A program made the position numbers and the translations under genes. The notes beneath the pieces are model-generated. The model had not been told where the DNA came from and did not search any database. It saw only the letters and a program-made list of their open reading frames with translations. From Chitinophaga pinensis (lineage in GTDB: Bacteria > Bacteroidota > Bacteroidia > NS11-12g > UBA955), in the NCBI GenBank assembly GCA_945871905.1, contig CAMBXL010000011.1:1-64000 (forward strand): a stretch of DNA of 64,000 nucleotides, read 5' to 3'. Each line of letters starts with the position of its first letter. The stretch's first letter is position 1. Shown piece after piece: positions 63,250 to 64,000 of this stretch.

Positions 63250-64000
63250 TTAAAATGATTTTGCTATATCAATAAAGTCTCTCGATGAGAGCGCTGCTCC
63301 ACCAATCAAGGCACCATCAATATCCGACATTCCAAATAATCCTTTGGCATTGTCAGGCTTAACACTTCCGCCATATAAGATTGATACCCCTTCGGCAACT
63401 TCATTATTAAACAGAGTAGATACTACATTTCTGATGTGTTGATGCATTTCATTGGCTTGTTCTGCAGAAGCAGTTACGCCTGTCCCTATAGCCCACACCG
63501 GCTCATAAGCCAATACGACTGATTTCATTTCACTTGAACTCAATCCTTTTAAAGCTTCTAATTGATTTTCTATAACAGTAAAATGTTTTGTATCATTTCT
63601 TTCTTCTAAAGTTTCACCAATACAATACACCACTTGCAATCCTTTTGCCAACGCAACATTGATTTTCGAAGCACATGAATCATTTGTTTCGTTGTAATAC
63701 TGACGTCTTTCACTGTGACCAATTAACACATAATTCATACCTATAGAACTCAACATTGCTGCTGATATTTCTCCGGTATAGGCACCTTGTTCATGCTGAT
63801 TCATATTTTGCGCACCTATTTGAATAGGCGAACCTTCTAATTGTTTTTTGAGAGTAACTAAATGAATAAAAGGCGGAAATATAATAATTTCAGCATTATT
63901 CATAAGTTCTGTTTCTGCCATGGTTCTAATTTCATGAGCTAAACCTTGACCTTCCAATAAGGTCTTGTGCATTTTCCAATTGCCTGCGGCTATTTTTCTT
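63250..64000 (-). CDS. tpiA: Triosephosphate isomerase, start cut by the window edge
   Basis: Interconverts dihydroxyacetone phosphate and glyceraldehyde-3-phosphate; cytosolic TIM barrel. The ORF track starts at an internal methionine (63972), but the frame continues to the window edge as RKIAAGNWKMHKT, the canonical N-terminus with the catalytic lysine, so only the first one or two codons are missing. Other landmarks: catalytic histidine in LIGHSERRQYY, catalytic glutamate in LAYEPVWAIGTG, and the phosphate loop LYGGSVKPDNA. It ends 5 bases upstream of the esterase start, so the two may share a transcript. Confidence 0.97.
   Translation of the reverse strand, partial: RKIAAGNWKMHKTLLEGQGLAHEIRTMAETELMNNAEIIIFPPFIHLVTLKKQLEGSPIQIGAQNMNQHEQGAYTGEISAAMLSSIGMNYVLIGHSERRQYYNETNDSCASKINVALAKGLQVVYCIGETLEERNDTKHFTVIENQLEALKGLSSSEMKSVVLAYEPVWAIGTGVTASAEQANEMHQHIRNVVSTLFNNEVAEGVSILYGGSVKPDNAKGLFGMSDIDGALIGGAALSSRDFIDIAKSF

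Noticed and set aside
1-64000. CRISPR array, prophage, toxin-antitoxin or restriction system
   Set aside because: No regularly spaced repeats, phage structural genes, Cas proteins or restriction/toxin families are recognisable in any ORF.

Overview
The window is a low-GC stretch of chromosome from a member of the phylum Bacteroidota. Several signs agree on this. Promoters follow the Bacteroidota pattern (TTTG, about 19 bases, then TAnnTTTG). There are no obvious Shine-Dalgarno sites. Lipoproteins carry an acidic/lysine-rich stretch after the lipobox cysteine. Two proteins end in type IX secretion (T9SS) sorting domains. Families such as DUF4270, DUF3108, DUF5723 and the short glycogen-synthase-like protein are typical of the group. 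I cannot name a genus. Most of the window is core chromosome with short intergenic gaps. There is no phage, CRISPR array, rRNA operon or intact transposase.

Layout. 1-10.3 kb: a truncated SnoaL/NTF2-like gene, a GC-rich repeat block, small lipoproteins, comB, a TPR protein, a GT2 glycosyltransferase, a membrane protein, gpmI, suhB, a small two-TM gene broken by a MITE-like palindrome, DUF2892, a phosphoribosyltransferase and pgk. 10.4-15 kb: a polyprenyl synthetase, sucA and an alpha/beta hydrolase. 15-21.7 kb: a surface-polysaccharide cluster (wecB, CgeB-like glycosyltransferase, FkbM methyltransferase, hexapeptide acetyltransferase, WbsX, Wzx-like flippase). 21.7-34 kb: polA, small hypotheticals, tRNA-Asp, the glgA-like/DUF4270/DAHP synthase run, EI24, an O-methyltransferase, dus, a CPBP protease and cdsA. 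34-53 kb: envelope proteins (a 1698-residue PKD/CHU_C protein, DUF3108, a barrel-like protein, a lipoprotein, a PiT phosphate carrier with a porin remnant behind it, a DUF5723-coiled-coil protein, a PorE-like OmpA lipoprotein), interrupted by rimP-nusA. 53-64 kb: murQ, NlpC/P60, ahcY, isoaspartyl peptidase, pdhC, tyrS, an FlK-like thioesterase, smpB, a T9SS-exported esterase coupled to a 57-residue lipoprotein, and tpiA cut by the window edge.

How the genes fit together. Central carbon metabolism is represented by scattered single genes (gpmI, pgk, tpiA, pdhC, sucA), not by operons. Envelope building is the other theme: the polysaccharide cluster, cdsA, the polyprenyl synthetase, murQ with NlpC/P60 (peptidoglycan recycling), OmpA/PorE-like anchoring and T9SS cargo. 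I see no clear new multi-gene defence or metabolic system. The most unusual items are sequence-level: a full-length palindromic element that splits a small gene, mosaic palindromic intergenic repeats, promoter boxes that nearly touch start codons, a terminator-like hairpin in the rimP-nusA leader, gene remnants, and a very long DUF5723-coiled-coil-Pro/Ser/Thr protein.
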